Source of the DNA: Pedobacter sp. KBS0701
GTDB taxonomy: Bacteria > Bacteroidota > Bacteroidia > Sphingobacteriales > Sphingobacteriaceae
Direction: 5' to 3'
Assembly (NCBI RefSeq): GCF_005938645.2
Contig: NZ_CP042171.1
Span: 806,001-870,000 of the forward strand
Length of the DNA stretch: 64,000 nt
The notes below the pieces were generated by a model that had not been told where the DNA came from, did not search any database, and saw only the letters and a list, made by a program, of their open reading frames with translations. Below are positions 1-7,263 of the stretch, piece by piece. Numbering within the stretch: position 1 is the first letter of the stretch; each line of letters starts with the position of its first letter. A program made the position numbers and the translations under genes.

Positions 1-2
1 TT

Positions 3-503
3 GTTCCATTACTTTACCGGTTGGCACTGAGCGGCGGAAATGAAACTCCATTGTATTACAATCTGGGCAATGATAATGCGCTGGCCAGTAAAAAGATTAC
101 TTTAGGTAAAAACCAGACTTTAAAAATTACCGCCGACCATTTCGAAGCCATTCCTGAAATCCGCCAGGCAGATGGAAAAACATTGATTTATATTGCCGAC
201 CAGATTAAAAATGCAGGTTTTTACAACTTAAATCTTGCCGATTCTTTACTCGCTGTTTATAGTTTCAATAGTGGGAGAACAGAATCTGACATGCATTATT
301 TAAGCAAAGCAGAACTAGAGCAATTGGCAGATAAAAGCAACCTGAAAATATTCGACACGGATAAAGATGCCGTTAAATTAATTGCTGGCGACAATAAAAT
401 CGGACAAACATTATGGAAACTTTGTCTAATTTTGTCGCTGATTTTTATTGCAGCAGAAATTTTGCTCATCCGATTTTTTAACAACACAAAAAGAATAATA
501 TGA
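3..503 (+). CDS. C-terminal part of a membrane protein, probably BatA-domain type (partial, left edge)
   Basis: The reading frame is open to the left edge, so only about the last 166 residues are present and the true start lies outside the window. The visible part is a soluble, probably periplasmic, segment followed by one strong membrane helix near the end (about residues 135-158) and a short basic tail. The stop overlaps the start of the dihydroorotase-like gene in an ATGA arrangement, which indicates translational coupling. In Sphingobacteriaceae the gene before this dihydroorotase homologue is usually a large BatA-domain membrane protein; the C-terminal anchor fits, but the diagnostic N-terminal part is not visible. 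The family call therefore rests on context. Confidence 0.5.
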   Translation, partial: VPLLYRLALSGGNETPLYYNLGNDNALASKKITLGKNQTLKITADHFEAIPEIRQADGKTLIYIADQIKNAGFYNLNLADSLLAVYSFNSGRTESDMHYLSKAELEQLADKSNLKIFDTDKDAVKLIAGDNKIGQTLWKLCLILSLIFIAAEILLIRFFNNTKRII

Positions 504-1756
504 ATCTCCTGGTTAAAAATGTAACCATTGCCGATCCGCAGAGTAAATTTAACAACCAACAATGCGATGTTCGGGTTGAAGATGGTACAATTAAAAACAT
601 AGGTAAATTAACTGCCGATAAAAACGAAGCTATTTTTGATGCCCAGGGCGCTTTCTTAACGCCTGGTTTTTTCGATTTAAACTGCGTAGCCGGCGATCCG
701 GGTTTCGAAACCAAGGAAGATATCCAAACGCTTACCGAAACGGCAAAGGCAGGCGGATTTACAGGTCTGGCTCTTTTGCCACAAACCAATCCGGTGGTGC
801 AGTCAAAATCTCAGGTAGAATACATTATTAACAGGGCGAAAAATAACCTGGTTGATGTTTTGCCGGTAGGGGCCATTAGTCAGAACCGTGAAGCAAAAGA
901 ACTTGCCGAATTGTTTGATATGCAACAAGCCGGTGCAGTTGCCTTCTCTGATGGAGATAAAGCTTTGCAGGATGATGGTTTTATGAGCCGTGCTTTACAA
1001 TATGCCAATGGTTTTAATGCGCTGTTAATGGTTTATCCCGAAAATAAATCGATCGCAGGTAAATCGCAGATTAACGAGAGCAAAAATTCTGTGCTTTTGG
1101 GTATGAAAGGTTTGCCGGCATTGGCAGAAGAAATGCATATCGCACGCGATATCTTCCTGGCTTCTTACAACGAAACCAAAATCCACATCAGCAATATTTC
1201 AACAGCAGGGGCTGTGGCTTTGATCCGTAAGGCAAAGAAGGATGGTGTTCAGGTTTCATGCGATGTAACTGCTCATCACCTGGTATTTACAGAGGAACTT
1301 TTAAGCGATTTTGATAGTAATTATAAGGTTAAGCCACCATTACGTGGAAAAGCTGATGTTAAAGCATTAATTGCTGGTTTAAAAGATGGAACCATTGATG
1401 CCATTACTTCCCAGCACCGTCCAGAGGAAATCGAATTTAAAAATGTAGAGTTCGAAATTGCCCATTATGGAATTATTGCTTTGCAAACCGTACTGTCGTT
1501 ATTATTAAAGGCAGGACTGGATATTGCTTTAATCGTAGAGAAATTGGCCATTAATCCACGTAAATTGTTAAATTTAACTCTTCCGGTAATTGAAGAAGGT
1601 GCCAAAGCCAACTTTACGGTTTTTAACACCGCAGAAAAGTGGTTGTATAATTCGGCAAGCAACCATTCAAAATCGGCAAATAGCCCATTGCTGGGTACCG
1701 AACTTACTGGTAAGGTTAATTTGGTTTATAATAATAATCAATACTCTCTGAGGTAG
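500..1756 (+). CDS. Dihydroorotase homologue lacking the zinc ligands (PyrC-prime-like)
   Basis: This 418-residue protein has the class I dihydroorotase/amidohydrolase layout: a small beta domain, the T-P-G-F-F-D segment at 54-59, the HIS-x-IST segment, the V-T-x-HH segment near residue 255 and a C-terminal beta domain. Active dihydroorotases bind metal with D-x-H-x-H at the end of strand 1; here the segment is D59-L-N61-C-V63, so both histidines are gone. The second histidine of the HxxH pair is Asn (H-I-S-N-I-S-T), and the catalytic Asp of the S-D-H-A-P motif is Gln (S-Q-H-R-P). The fold is probably kept without catalysis, as in the non-catalytic PyrC-prime subunits that stabilise aspartate transcarbamoylase in some bacteria. 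That role is inferred. Many databases would simply label it pyrC. It overlaps the upstream gene by 4 nt. Confidence 0.8.
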   Translation: MNLLVKNVTIADPQSKFNNQQCDVRVEDGTIKNIGKLTADKNEAIFDAQGAFLTPGFFDLNCVAGDPGFETKEDIQTLTETAKAGGFTGLALLPQTNPVVQSKSQVEYIINRAKNNLVDVLPVGAISQNREAKELAELFDMQQAGAVAFSDGDKALQDDGFMSRALQYANGFNALLMVYPENKSIAGKSQINESKNSVLLGMKGLPALAEEMHIARDIFLASYNETKIHISNISTAGAVALIRKAKKDGVQVSCDVTAHHLVFTEELLSDFDSNYKVKPPLRGKADVKALIAGLKDGTIDAITSQHRPEEIEFKNVEFEIAHYGIIALQTVLSLLLKAGLDIALIVEKLAINPRKLLNLTLPVIEEGAKANFTVFNTAEKWLYNSASNHSKSANSPLLGTELTGKVNLVYNNNQYSLR

Positions 1757-1970
1757 AAAGCTAAAGGGCGGAAGGTATAAGGTTTTCTTGCCAGAGCATA
1801 ATTAAAAGGTAGAATGTGGAAGGTTTTTGCGCCAAACAAAAAAAATAGAATTCGAAAATAGTATTATACAATAAAACAGGCTGATGGATTAAAATACATA
1901 AACAGGAAGTAATAAACTTGCTGTTTAAAGCAAATGATCCTGTACCTGCAATCTTAAAAATCTTAATCCT

Positions 1971-2639
1971 ATGGATAATAGAGTAAAAAAAGCACTGAGT
2001 GCAGCCATTAACAAGTATGCTGAGGTTTCGGCTATTAATGTAGAAGGTTTTGAAACGGAATTAATGGCTGCTTTTGAACTTGATGTTAACTTTTTAGATA
2101 AAGCAGAGGCTTTTGATGCGGTTTTCGATTCTCATCCGAAATTTGAAGAATTACGTGAAGTATTTTTCGATTTATTGATGGTGAATTTCTTTAGCAGTGA
2201 TGTGCAGAAATTGGAAGACGATTATTTGGAAAGTGAAGAATGGGCAAATATTGAAGAGGAAACCATCGATAGGGGGACTGAACTGTTAAACTTGTTGCTT
2301 TACATTAAAGAATGTAAAGATGAAGACCTCGATCCTGAATTGGGAGATTTCTTAAAAGAATTTTTATTGGTAGAAGATGATGAGTTTCAGGATGAATTTG
2401 AGATTTACGAGGAACTGATCAGCAACCAGCAATTGGCAGAGAGCAGTGTAGAAGAGATATGTAAAACGGCTGAAAAATTAAATATCAGCGAAGAAATGCA
2501 GGAATTGTTTGTGCCGTTTATGGCTTTTTTCCTTGATGTTGAAGGAAGTGCAGAAACCACGAAAGAAATAATTCAATTTAGCAGTAACAAATCGTTCGAT
2601 TCTGCTACTTATGTATTAATTACAACAATTAATAATTAA
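1971..2639 (+). CDS. Acidic helical protein of unknown function
   Basis: I do not recognise this 222-residue protein. It is extremely rich in Glu and Asp, with few basic residues after the first 15. It has no signal peptide, membrane helix or cysteine pair, and is predicted by eye to be almost entirely helical. It starts with ATG after a 214-bp gap and ends 16 bp before the DUF4199 gene, so the two are probably co-transcribed. The surrounding genes (dihydroorotase-like, DUF4199, GT2 glycosyltransferases) follow an order I associate with Pedobacter genomes, so it is probably a conserved lineage-specific protein. It is likely cytoplasmic. Confidence 0.7.
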   Translation: MDNRVKKALSAAINKYAEVSAINVEGFETELMAAFELDVNFLDKAEAFDAVFDSHPKFEELREVFFDLLMVNFFSSDVQKLEDDYLESEEWANIEEETIDRGTELLNLLLYIKECKDEDLDPELGDFLKEFLLVEDDEFQDEFEIYEELISNQQLAESSVEEICKTAEKLNISEEMQELFVPFMAFFLDVEGSAETTKEIIQFSSNKSFDSATYVLITTINN

Positions 2640-2655
2640 CTAAAATTTAAAAAAA

Positions 2656-3225
2656 ATGGACAAGAGTGCTCTTATTTCCAAACTGGCTTTAAAAAATGGA
2701 TTAATGCTGGCTGCGGTTTCAATCATTTTATCATTAACCCTATACTTTATTGATCCTGTATTAATTTACACTAGCTTTGTGGCGCAGATAGCAATATTTG
2801 TTTTATTTATTGCCTTGTTGGTAGCGGTAGGGATTAACATTCGTAAAGAAATTGGTGGTTTTTGGACATTTGGAGAAGCTTTTAAAGCTTTTTTAATTGT
2901 TTCATTAATCCTTGCATTTACTGCGACACTTTACAATGTAGTATTGATGAAAATTATTGATCCTGATCTTCCGGCGAAGGCTGCAGCTGCCATCGAAACA
3001 GCACAAAGGGCGATGATGGAGAAATTTGGAATGGCTAGCGAACAAATTGACGAAGCTATCGCTAAAGCTGGCAATATGCAGGAGAAACTTGAGCCGACTT
3101 TCAAAAATATATTTACCAGTTTTGGAGTTTCACTTGCATTATATGGCGTTCTGTCTCTAATCCTTTCAGCGATTTTAAAGAAAAAGGAACCTGTAAGATT
3201 CGACTCGTTTCCTCAAGAAGTTTAA
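2656..3225 (+). CDS. DUF4199 family membrane protein
   Basis: This 189-residue integral membrane protein has the DUF4199 arrangement. Two helices lie at about residues 14-35 and 39-60, a third follows a conserved F-W-T-F-G-E-A-F segment (about 70-98), then a periplasmic or cytoplasmic amphipathic stretch rich in Ala and Glu (about 105-150), and a fourth helix at 152-172. The tail is basic. Family function is unknown; members often sit beside GT2 glycosyltransferases in Bacteroidota, as here once the inserted IS110 segment is ignored. It follows the acidic orphan protein by 16 bp and is closed by a hairpin terminator. Confidence 0.8.
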   Translation: MDKSALISKLALKNGLMLAAVSIILSLTLYFIDPVLIYTSFVAQIAIFVLFIALLVAVGINIRKEIGGFWTFGEAFKAFLIVSLILAFTATLYNVVLMKIIDPDLPAKAAAAIETAQRAMMEKFGMASEQIDEAIAKAGNMQEKLEPTFKNIFTSFGVSLALYGVLSLILSAILKKKEPVRFDSFPQEV

Positions 3226-3244
3226 TTTCTTTTATAAAATTTTG

Positions 3245-3296
3245 AACGTGCAGGTTTTATCATTTAGTTTGGTAAGGTTGCACGTTTGTTTGTTTT
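3245..3296 (+). terminator. Hairpin terminator after the DUF4199 gene
   Basis: An 8-bp perfect stem AACGTGCA/TGCACGTT (3245-3252 with 3279-3286) has a 26-nt loop and is followed by a T-rich run. A closely similar copy occurs at 5175-5217. Confidence 0.65.
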
Positions 3297-3353
3297 TCTC
3301 GATCTCGAATACATTATATCCCGCTTATCTTAGACTGATTCAGAAAGAAAAGT

Positions 3354-3436
3354 CGTCATCTCGACTGAAGCGTAGCGGAATGGAGAGATCCATTGAATTA
3401 GATTTCTCGACTTCGTTGCACTCCGCTCGAAATGAT
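3354..3436. repeat. REP-like palindromic dispersed repeat
   Basis: An imperfect palindrome starts with GTCATCTCGACTGAAGCG and ends with CGCTCGAAATGAT, with two GAGATC/GATTTCTC arms around a short AT-rich centre. This is the general form of extragenic palindromes that are abundant in Pedobacter, Flavobacterium and relatives. It lies between the DUF4199 terminator and the end of the IS110 transposase gene, so the insertion sequence sits right beside it. The small frame running through it (from 3242) is not a gene. Confidence 0.7.
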
Positions 3437-3456
3437 TGTTATGATAAAAACAAATT

Positions 3457-4479
3457 TTAAGCAGCTATTTTATAGTTATTTTTATAGCTGGCTTGATTTT
3501 TTATAACAGCAGCAACTCTTAATGCTATCTTGTTTCTAACGGCATTAATTATGCTCATGCTGTGCTTCCCTTCATCCTTTTTTCTATTGTAATATGTTTT
3601 GAATTCCTGATTATGTTGAATCAAAGATAATGCACACATATGCAGCAATCTTTTAAGCTCTTTATTGGCCATCCGGTGTACTCTTGTTTTACCTTTGATA
3701 CTTATACCACTGCTGTGTTCAAATGGTACAACCCCTGCATAACAGGCCAGTTCTTTTCCGCTGGGGCGCCCTGCAAAATTTCCAGTGCAGCCAATCAGGT
3801 ATACTGCGGTAACATGTCCTATCCCAGGGATACTGAGCAATAGTTTGTAGTTCTGCTTGAAACCCTGGTTTCCTGTGATAATTTTTTTGATCTGATCTTC
3901 GAGGTTCCTGATTGACTTTGCGATACCCTCAATTGCATTTTTAAGTGCTTTTTCAATCAGTTTCTGATGTTCTTTACCATTGACATTGCCAAGTTCTTTT
4001 ACCGAAACGCTAATGCCGGACCTTTGTTTGAGCAGCTTTGTCCTCGCTGATATCAGATCTTTCAGGAGCATCAGTTCGGGATCCAGGGCAGCTGTAGCCT
4101 TTAGGTCATCCGCTTCCTTAAAGGCATAGTTGCATAAACGGATACTGTCTATTTTATCATTTTTGCCCCTTGCTATCCCAAAACTCCATTTGATATGGGC
4201 GGCATTGCCAATATGGATGGGCAGATTTCTGTTGCTGCAGAAAGTCCATATTAAACGATGATAGATCCCCGTATTTTCCATGACAACCAGGGAGTCCCCA
4301 TTGAATGTGGTTTTCTGAGATTTCAACCACTTCTCAAATAGCTTTATACCTGGAGCGGTGTTATCAAACCGTGCGGTGGCTATTTCCTGTTTTACATGGT
4401 TCACAACGGCCATTAATGCAACATCGAAGTGCGGTTTGGAAATATCAATACCGATAAAAAATTTTGTAGTGGCAATCAT
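3457..4479 (-). CDS. IS110 family DEDD transposase
   Basis: This intact 340-residue transposase has an N-terminal RuvC-like DEDD domain: G-I-D12-I-S near the start, V-M-E-N-T-G around residue 68, and K-N-D-K-I-D-S around 107-112. Next comes a helical linker, then the Tnp_20 domain with the L-S-I-P-G-I-G helix-hairpin-helix segment. The G-K-E-L-A-C-Y-A-G-V-V-P motif follows, with the serine-containing region around it that supplies the second catalytic centre in this family. The length is normal and no frameshift is seen, so the element may be active. Related enzymes are guided by a bridge RNA from the element's own non-coding end. Confidence 0.93.
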   Translation of the reverse strand: MIATTKFFIGIDISKPHFDVALMAVVNHVKQEIATARFDNTAPGIKLFEKWLKSQKTTFNGDSLVVMENTGIYHRLIWTFCSNRNLPIHIGNAAHIKWSFGIARGKNDKIDSIRLCNYAFKEADDLKATAALDPELMLLKDLISARTKLLKQRSGISVSVKELGNVNGKEHQKLIEKALKNAIEGIAKSIRNLEDQIKKIITGNQGFKQNYKLLLSIPGIGHVTAVYLIGCTGNFAGRPSGKELACYAGVVPFEHSSGISIKGKTRVHRMANKELKRLLHMCALSLIQHNQEFKTYYNRKKDEGKHSMSIINAVRNKIALRVAAVIKNQASYKNNYKIAA

Positions 4480-4571
4480 CCTGCTATTTTTTATGTTTGT
4501 AATGGTTACCTAAGTTTTACCCCATCGATCCTAGTCCTTAATAATGGGTATTACCCTAATTGTTATCTGGT

Positions 4572-4885
4572 CACTAAGGGAAAAAACGGTAACGGATTGA
4601 ATCATTTCATAGGCATAAAAACCTTGACGAATTTTAATGTGCCGCTACCGTTTTAGGTAATCTGATTTATAATTTAAGCAAAGTAAGTACTTGGTATCTT
4701 TAAATAAAATATCAAAACAAATCTAAAGCACTAAGGGAAAAAACGGTAACGGATTGAATCATTTCATAGGCATAAAAACCTTGACGAATTTTAATGTGCC
4801 GCTACCGTTTTAGGTAATCTGATTTATAATTTAAGCAAAGTAAGTACTTGGTATCTTTAAATAAAATATCAAAACAAATCTAAAG
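4572..4885. repeat. Perfect 157-bp tandem duplication upstream of the IS110 transposase
   Basis: Copy 1 is 4572-4728 and copy 2 is 4729-4885; read base by base they are identical. Each unit contains an inverted repeat (4583-4595 with 4642-4654, and 157 bp later 4740-4752 with 4799-4811). Read as RNA of the minus strand, which is the transposase strand, the stem is 13 bp with one G-U pair and is followed by a run of U. On the plus strand the same position is an A-C mismatch. The structure is therefore suited to an RNA made in the transposase direction. Confidence 0.9.
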
Positions 4886-5004
4886 GACGATATTGGGAGT
4901 ATAGCGATTTACAATTTATTGCCGAAGGCAATTTAAAAAATGAAATAACTATCTTTGAACAAAATACTTGGTCAAAATTTAACTTCTTGCCAAATGGAAA
5001 ATAA
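4886..5004 (+). pseudogene. C-terminal remnant of an unidentified gene cut at the IS end
   Basis: Frame 1 reads about 39 codons of plausible protein (R-Y-W-E-Y-S-D-L ... F-L-P-N-G-K) ending with TAA at 5002-5004. Upstream in the same frame is a stop at 4858 inside the repeat, and no start codon precedes the segment. The remnant begins exactly where the 157-bp duplication ends. Its stop overlaps the start of the next small gene, an operon-like arrangement. No matching N-terminal part is found on the left side of the element, so the insertion was accompanied by loss of DNA. Confidence 0.5.
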
Positions 5005-5155
5005 GGATAATGTCGAATTAAGAGAAAAGATACGTTTAGGTCTTAGCTTAGCTTTCAAAAAGCTGGTTACTTACAAAGCTAAGAACGATGGTGTTTTAGT
5101 TTTTTCCAATCAAGGAAAAATTGTGAAAGTAAGAGCCAAAGACATAAAATTATAA
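4994..5155 (+). CDS. Small conserved-looking protein of unknown function (53 aa)
   Basis: The most likely start is the ATG at 4994, which overlaps the end of the truncated upstream frame by 11 nt; an ATG-less extension to 4955 would run through that fragment. The product is small and strongly basic in its second half (K-K-L-V-T-Y-K-A-K and K-V-R-A-K-D-I-K-L), with no signal peptide or membrane helix. It is followed by a hairpin terminator at 5175-5217. I do not recognise the family. The coupled layout and the terminator suggest a real gene. Confidence 0.5.
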   Translation: MENKDNVELREKIRLGLSLAFKKLVTYKAKNDGVLVFSNQGKIVKVRAKDIKL

Positions 5156-5174
5156 TATAAAATCAAAAATTTTG

Positions 5175-5225
5175 AACGTGCAGGTTCTATCATTTAATTT
5201 GATGAAATTTGCACGTTTTAATTTA
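5175..5225 (+). terminator. Hairpin terminator, second copy
   Basis: The stem AACGTGCA/TGCACGTT (5175-5182 with 5210-5217) has a 27-nt loop. The loop sequence is nearly the same as that of the terminator at 3245-3286, and a TTTTAATTT tail follows. It closes the 53-residue gene. Confidence 0.6.
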
Positions 5226-5228
5226 AAC

Positions 5229-5261
5229 AAACCTCGCCGGTTTTTAAAACCTGTGGGGTTT
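5229..5261. repeat. Short imperfect palindrome (AAACC ... GGTTT type)
   Basis: The sequence AAACCTCGCCGG, a T/A-rich centre and CCTGTGGGGTTT form a near-palindrome. Short palindromes of this kind are frequent between genes in Pedobacter and Flavobacterium. It lies 12 bp before the glycosyltransferase start and may add to termination of the upstream unit. Confidence 0.5.
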
Positions 5262-5272
5262 ATGCTTAAAAA

Positions 5273-6226
5273 ATGGATATATCAGTTGTAGTACCCTTAT
5301 TTAATGAAGATGAATCTTTGCCAGAATTAACGGCCTGGATTGATAAAGTGATGATCGACAATAATTTCAGCTATGAAATTATTTTGGTTGATGATGGTAG
5401 TACTGATAGATCCTGGGAGGTGATTGAAGAATTAAGATCTCAGAATCTTGCTATAAAAGGCATTAAATTTAGACGTAACTATGGTAAATCTGCGGCATTA
5501 AACGTTGGTTTCGAAGCCACGAAAGGCAATGTTGTGATTACGATGGATGCCGATTTACAGGATAGTCCGGATGAAATTCCTGAATTATACCGTCGAATTA
5601 AAGAAGAAAAACTCGATATTATATCAGGCTGGAAAAAGAAACGTTACGATCCGATTACAAAAACGATACCTACTAAACTCTTTAACGCAGCTACCCGCAA
5701 AATGAGCGGTATAGAACTGAACGATTTTAACTGTGGCCTGAAAGCTTACCGGAGCGATGTTATTAAGACAATTGAAGTTTATGGCGAAATGCACCGTTAT
5801 ATCCCGGTAATTGCTAAATGGGCTGGATTTAGTAAAATAGCCGAGCAGGTGGTAGAGCATCGTGCACGTAAATATGGCACGACAAAATTTGGTTTCAGCA
5901 GGTTTATCAATGGCTTTTTAGATTTACTTTCTATTTTCTTTGTGGGTAAATTCGGCAAACGCCCGATGCACTTTTTTGGTTCATTAGGCGTGTTGAGTTT
6001 CTTACTAGGAACATTTATGGCTCTTTGGATGATAGGAGTGAAGCTTTATCATATAGCAGCAGAAATTCCTTATAAAAGAGAAATTACCGATCAACCTTTA
6101 TTTTATATTGCCTTGGTTGCAATAATTGTTGGATCTCAAATGTTTTTAACTGGTTTTGTAGCCGAATTGGTTACTCGAAATGCACCAGAAAGAAATCAAT
6201 ATTTAATAGAAAAAGAACTTAAATAA
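5273..6226 (+). CDS. GT2 glycosyltransferase, DPM1/ArnC-like with two C-terminal membrane helices
   Basis: This 317-residue family 2 glycosyltransferase has its catalytic GT-A domain in the first 220 residues. The nucleotide-sugar site shows V-D-D-G-S-T-D at 39-45 and the metal-binding D-x-D is M-D-A-D-L-Q-D with D92 and D94. Two long hydrophobic helices follow (about 228-258 and 270-297). This is the layout of polyprenyl-phosphate mannose/glucose transferases (DPM1, ArnC, GtrB), so it probably moves a sugar from a nucleotide donor to undecaprenyl phosphate at the inner face of the membrane. The exact sugar cannot be told. Two further membrane-linked genes follow, 7260 being translationally coupled to 6295. 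Confidence 0.88.
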   Translation: MDISVVVPLFNEDESLPELTAWIDKVMIDNNFSYEIILVDDGSTDRSWEVIEELRSQNLAIKGIKFRRNYGKSAALNVGFEATKGNVVITMDADLQDSPDEIPELYRRIKEEKLDIISGWKKKRYDPITKTIPTKLFNAATRKMSGIELNDFNCGLKAYRSDVIKTIEVYGEMHRYIPVIAKWAGFSKIAEQVVEHRARKYGTTKFGFSRFINGFLDLLSIFFVGKFGKRPMHFFGSLGVLSFLLGTFMALWMIGVKLYHIAAEIPYKREITDQPLFYIALVAIIVGSQMFLTGFVAELVTRNAPERNQYLIEKELK

Positions 6227-6233
6227 GTTCGGA

Positions 6234-6275
6234 GACTAAAGCTTAAAGCTTAAAGCGCTTTTATCTTTAGTCTTT
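6234..6275. repeat. Intergenic hairpin between the two glycosyltransferase genes
   Basis: A perfect 8-bp stem GACTAAAG/CTTTAGTC (6234-6241 with 6265-6272) encloses an internally repeated CTTAAAG sequence and is followed by TTT. It could be a weak terminator or a dispersed repeat. Confidence 0.45.
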
Positions 6276-6294
6276 CAGCTTTCAGCTTCAAGAC

Positions 6295-7263
6295 ATGTTT
6301 TTCTCCATCATAATCCCCCTTTACAATCGTCCTCAGGAAATTGACGAGCTTTTACATACCTTAACTAAACAGACTTATTTACAGTTTGAAGTTTTGGTTA
6401 TTGAAGATGGTTCGAAAAACGATGCAAAGGCAATTGTGGCTTCTTATGCCGATAAACTGGATATTAAATATTATTTCAAGGAGAATGCGGGACAAGGGTT
6501 TGCCCGTAATTTTGGTTTTGAAAGGGCTAAGGGAGATTATTTTATCATTTTTGATTCCGATATCCTGGTTCCGGCCGATTATCTCGAAATTGTTAGAAAT
6601 TACCTTTATGAACATCATTTGGATGCCTATGGAGGTCCGGATGCGGCGCATGATAGTTTCACGCCGGTGCAAAAAGCAATCAGTTACGCCATGACATCGC
6701 CATTCACCACCGGTGGTATTCGTGGTAATAAGCAACATGTAGGGCAGTTTCATCCACGTAGTTTTAATATGGGCGTTTCCCGTCAGGCCTGGGAAAAGGT
6801 AGGGGGCTTTATTTTAACCCGTTTGGGAGAGGATATTGAATACAGCATCCGTATCCATGAAAATGGTTTCAAAATCGGCTTGATCCCAGATGCAAAGGTT
6901 TACCATAAACGCAGAACGAGTTTCAGCCAGTTTTATAAACAATTACACTTTTTCGGTAGGGCAAGAATCAATATTTATAAACATTTCCCGAAAGAATTAA
7001 AGCCGGTTCACTTTTTTCCTGCCTTATTTACTTTAGGATTTGGTTTCACGATTTTATGTAACTTTATCTATCCGCCATTGGCGTATGTTTGTAACTTCTT
7101 CTTATTGATTTACTTTATGTTGATATTTTTTCACTCCTGGTCAGTAAATAAATCTTTAAAAGTTGCATTTTTGAGCATTATATCTTCGTTTATCCAATTA
7201 ACCGCTTATGGTTTAGGATTTATACAGGATTTATTTAAACGTGTGGTATTCAAACAACAATGA
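6295..7263 (+). CDS. GT2 family glycosyltransferase
   Basis: This 322-residue family 2 glycosyltransferase has the N-terminal strand S-I-I-I-P-L-Y-N-R, the E-D-G-S nucleotide-binding segment near 37-40 and a D-x-D variant F-D-S-D (D87, D89). The G-E-D-I-E-Y acceptor/base motif is near 182. Two C-terminal hydrophobic helices (about 240-290) suggest an inner-membrane, cytoplasm-facing enzyme. It probably elongates a surface glycan or glycolipid made together with the upstream DPM1-like enzyme. The ATG lies directly after a repeat-containing spacer. The gene overlaps the next one by 4 nt (ATGA), so the pair is co-translated. Confidence 0.85.
   Translation: MFFSIIIPLYNRPQEIDELLHTLTKQTYLQFEVLVIEDGSKNDAKAIVASYADKLDIKYYFKENAGQGFARNFGFERAKGDYFIIFDSDILVPADYLEIVRNYLYEHHLDAYGGPDAAHDSFTPVQKAISYAMTSPFTTGGIRGNKQHVGQFHPRSFNMGVSRQAWEKVGGFILTRLGEDIEYSIRIHENGFKIGLIPDAKVYHKRRTSFSQFYKQLHFFGRARINIYKHFPKELKPVHFFPALFTLGFGFTILCNFIYPPLAYVCNFFLLIYFMLIFFHSWSVNKSLKVAFLSIISSFIQLTAYGLGFIQDLFKRVVFKQQ

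Larger units (their letters stand above)
3437..4885 (-). mobile_element. IS110-family insertion sequence (ends tentative)
   Basis: The element contains one transposase gene on the minus strand. About 20 bp follow its stop before a REP-like repeat begins. About 405 bp of non-coding DNA precede its start and end where a truncated foreign reading frame begins at 4886. A short 3-prime end and a long 5-prime non-coding end fit the IS110 subgroup, whose bridge RNA is made from the region upstream of the transposase. IS110 elements have no long terminal inverted repeats, so the exact ends cannot be read here. The upstream part carries a perfect 157-bp tandem duplication. Confidence 0.65.

Noticed and set aside
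3242..3460. Open frame of 72 codons after the DUF4199 gene
   Set aside because: It begins in the terminator stem and runs through a REP-like palindrome.
4572..4885. The 157-bp repeat as a CRISPR array or diversity-generating repeat
   Set aside because: There are only two directly adjacent, fully identical copies, with no spacers and no cas or reverse transcriptase genes.
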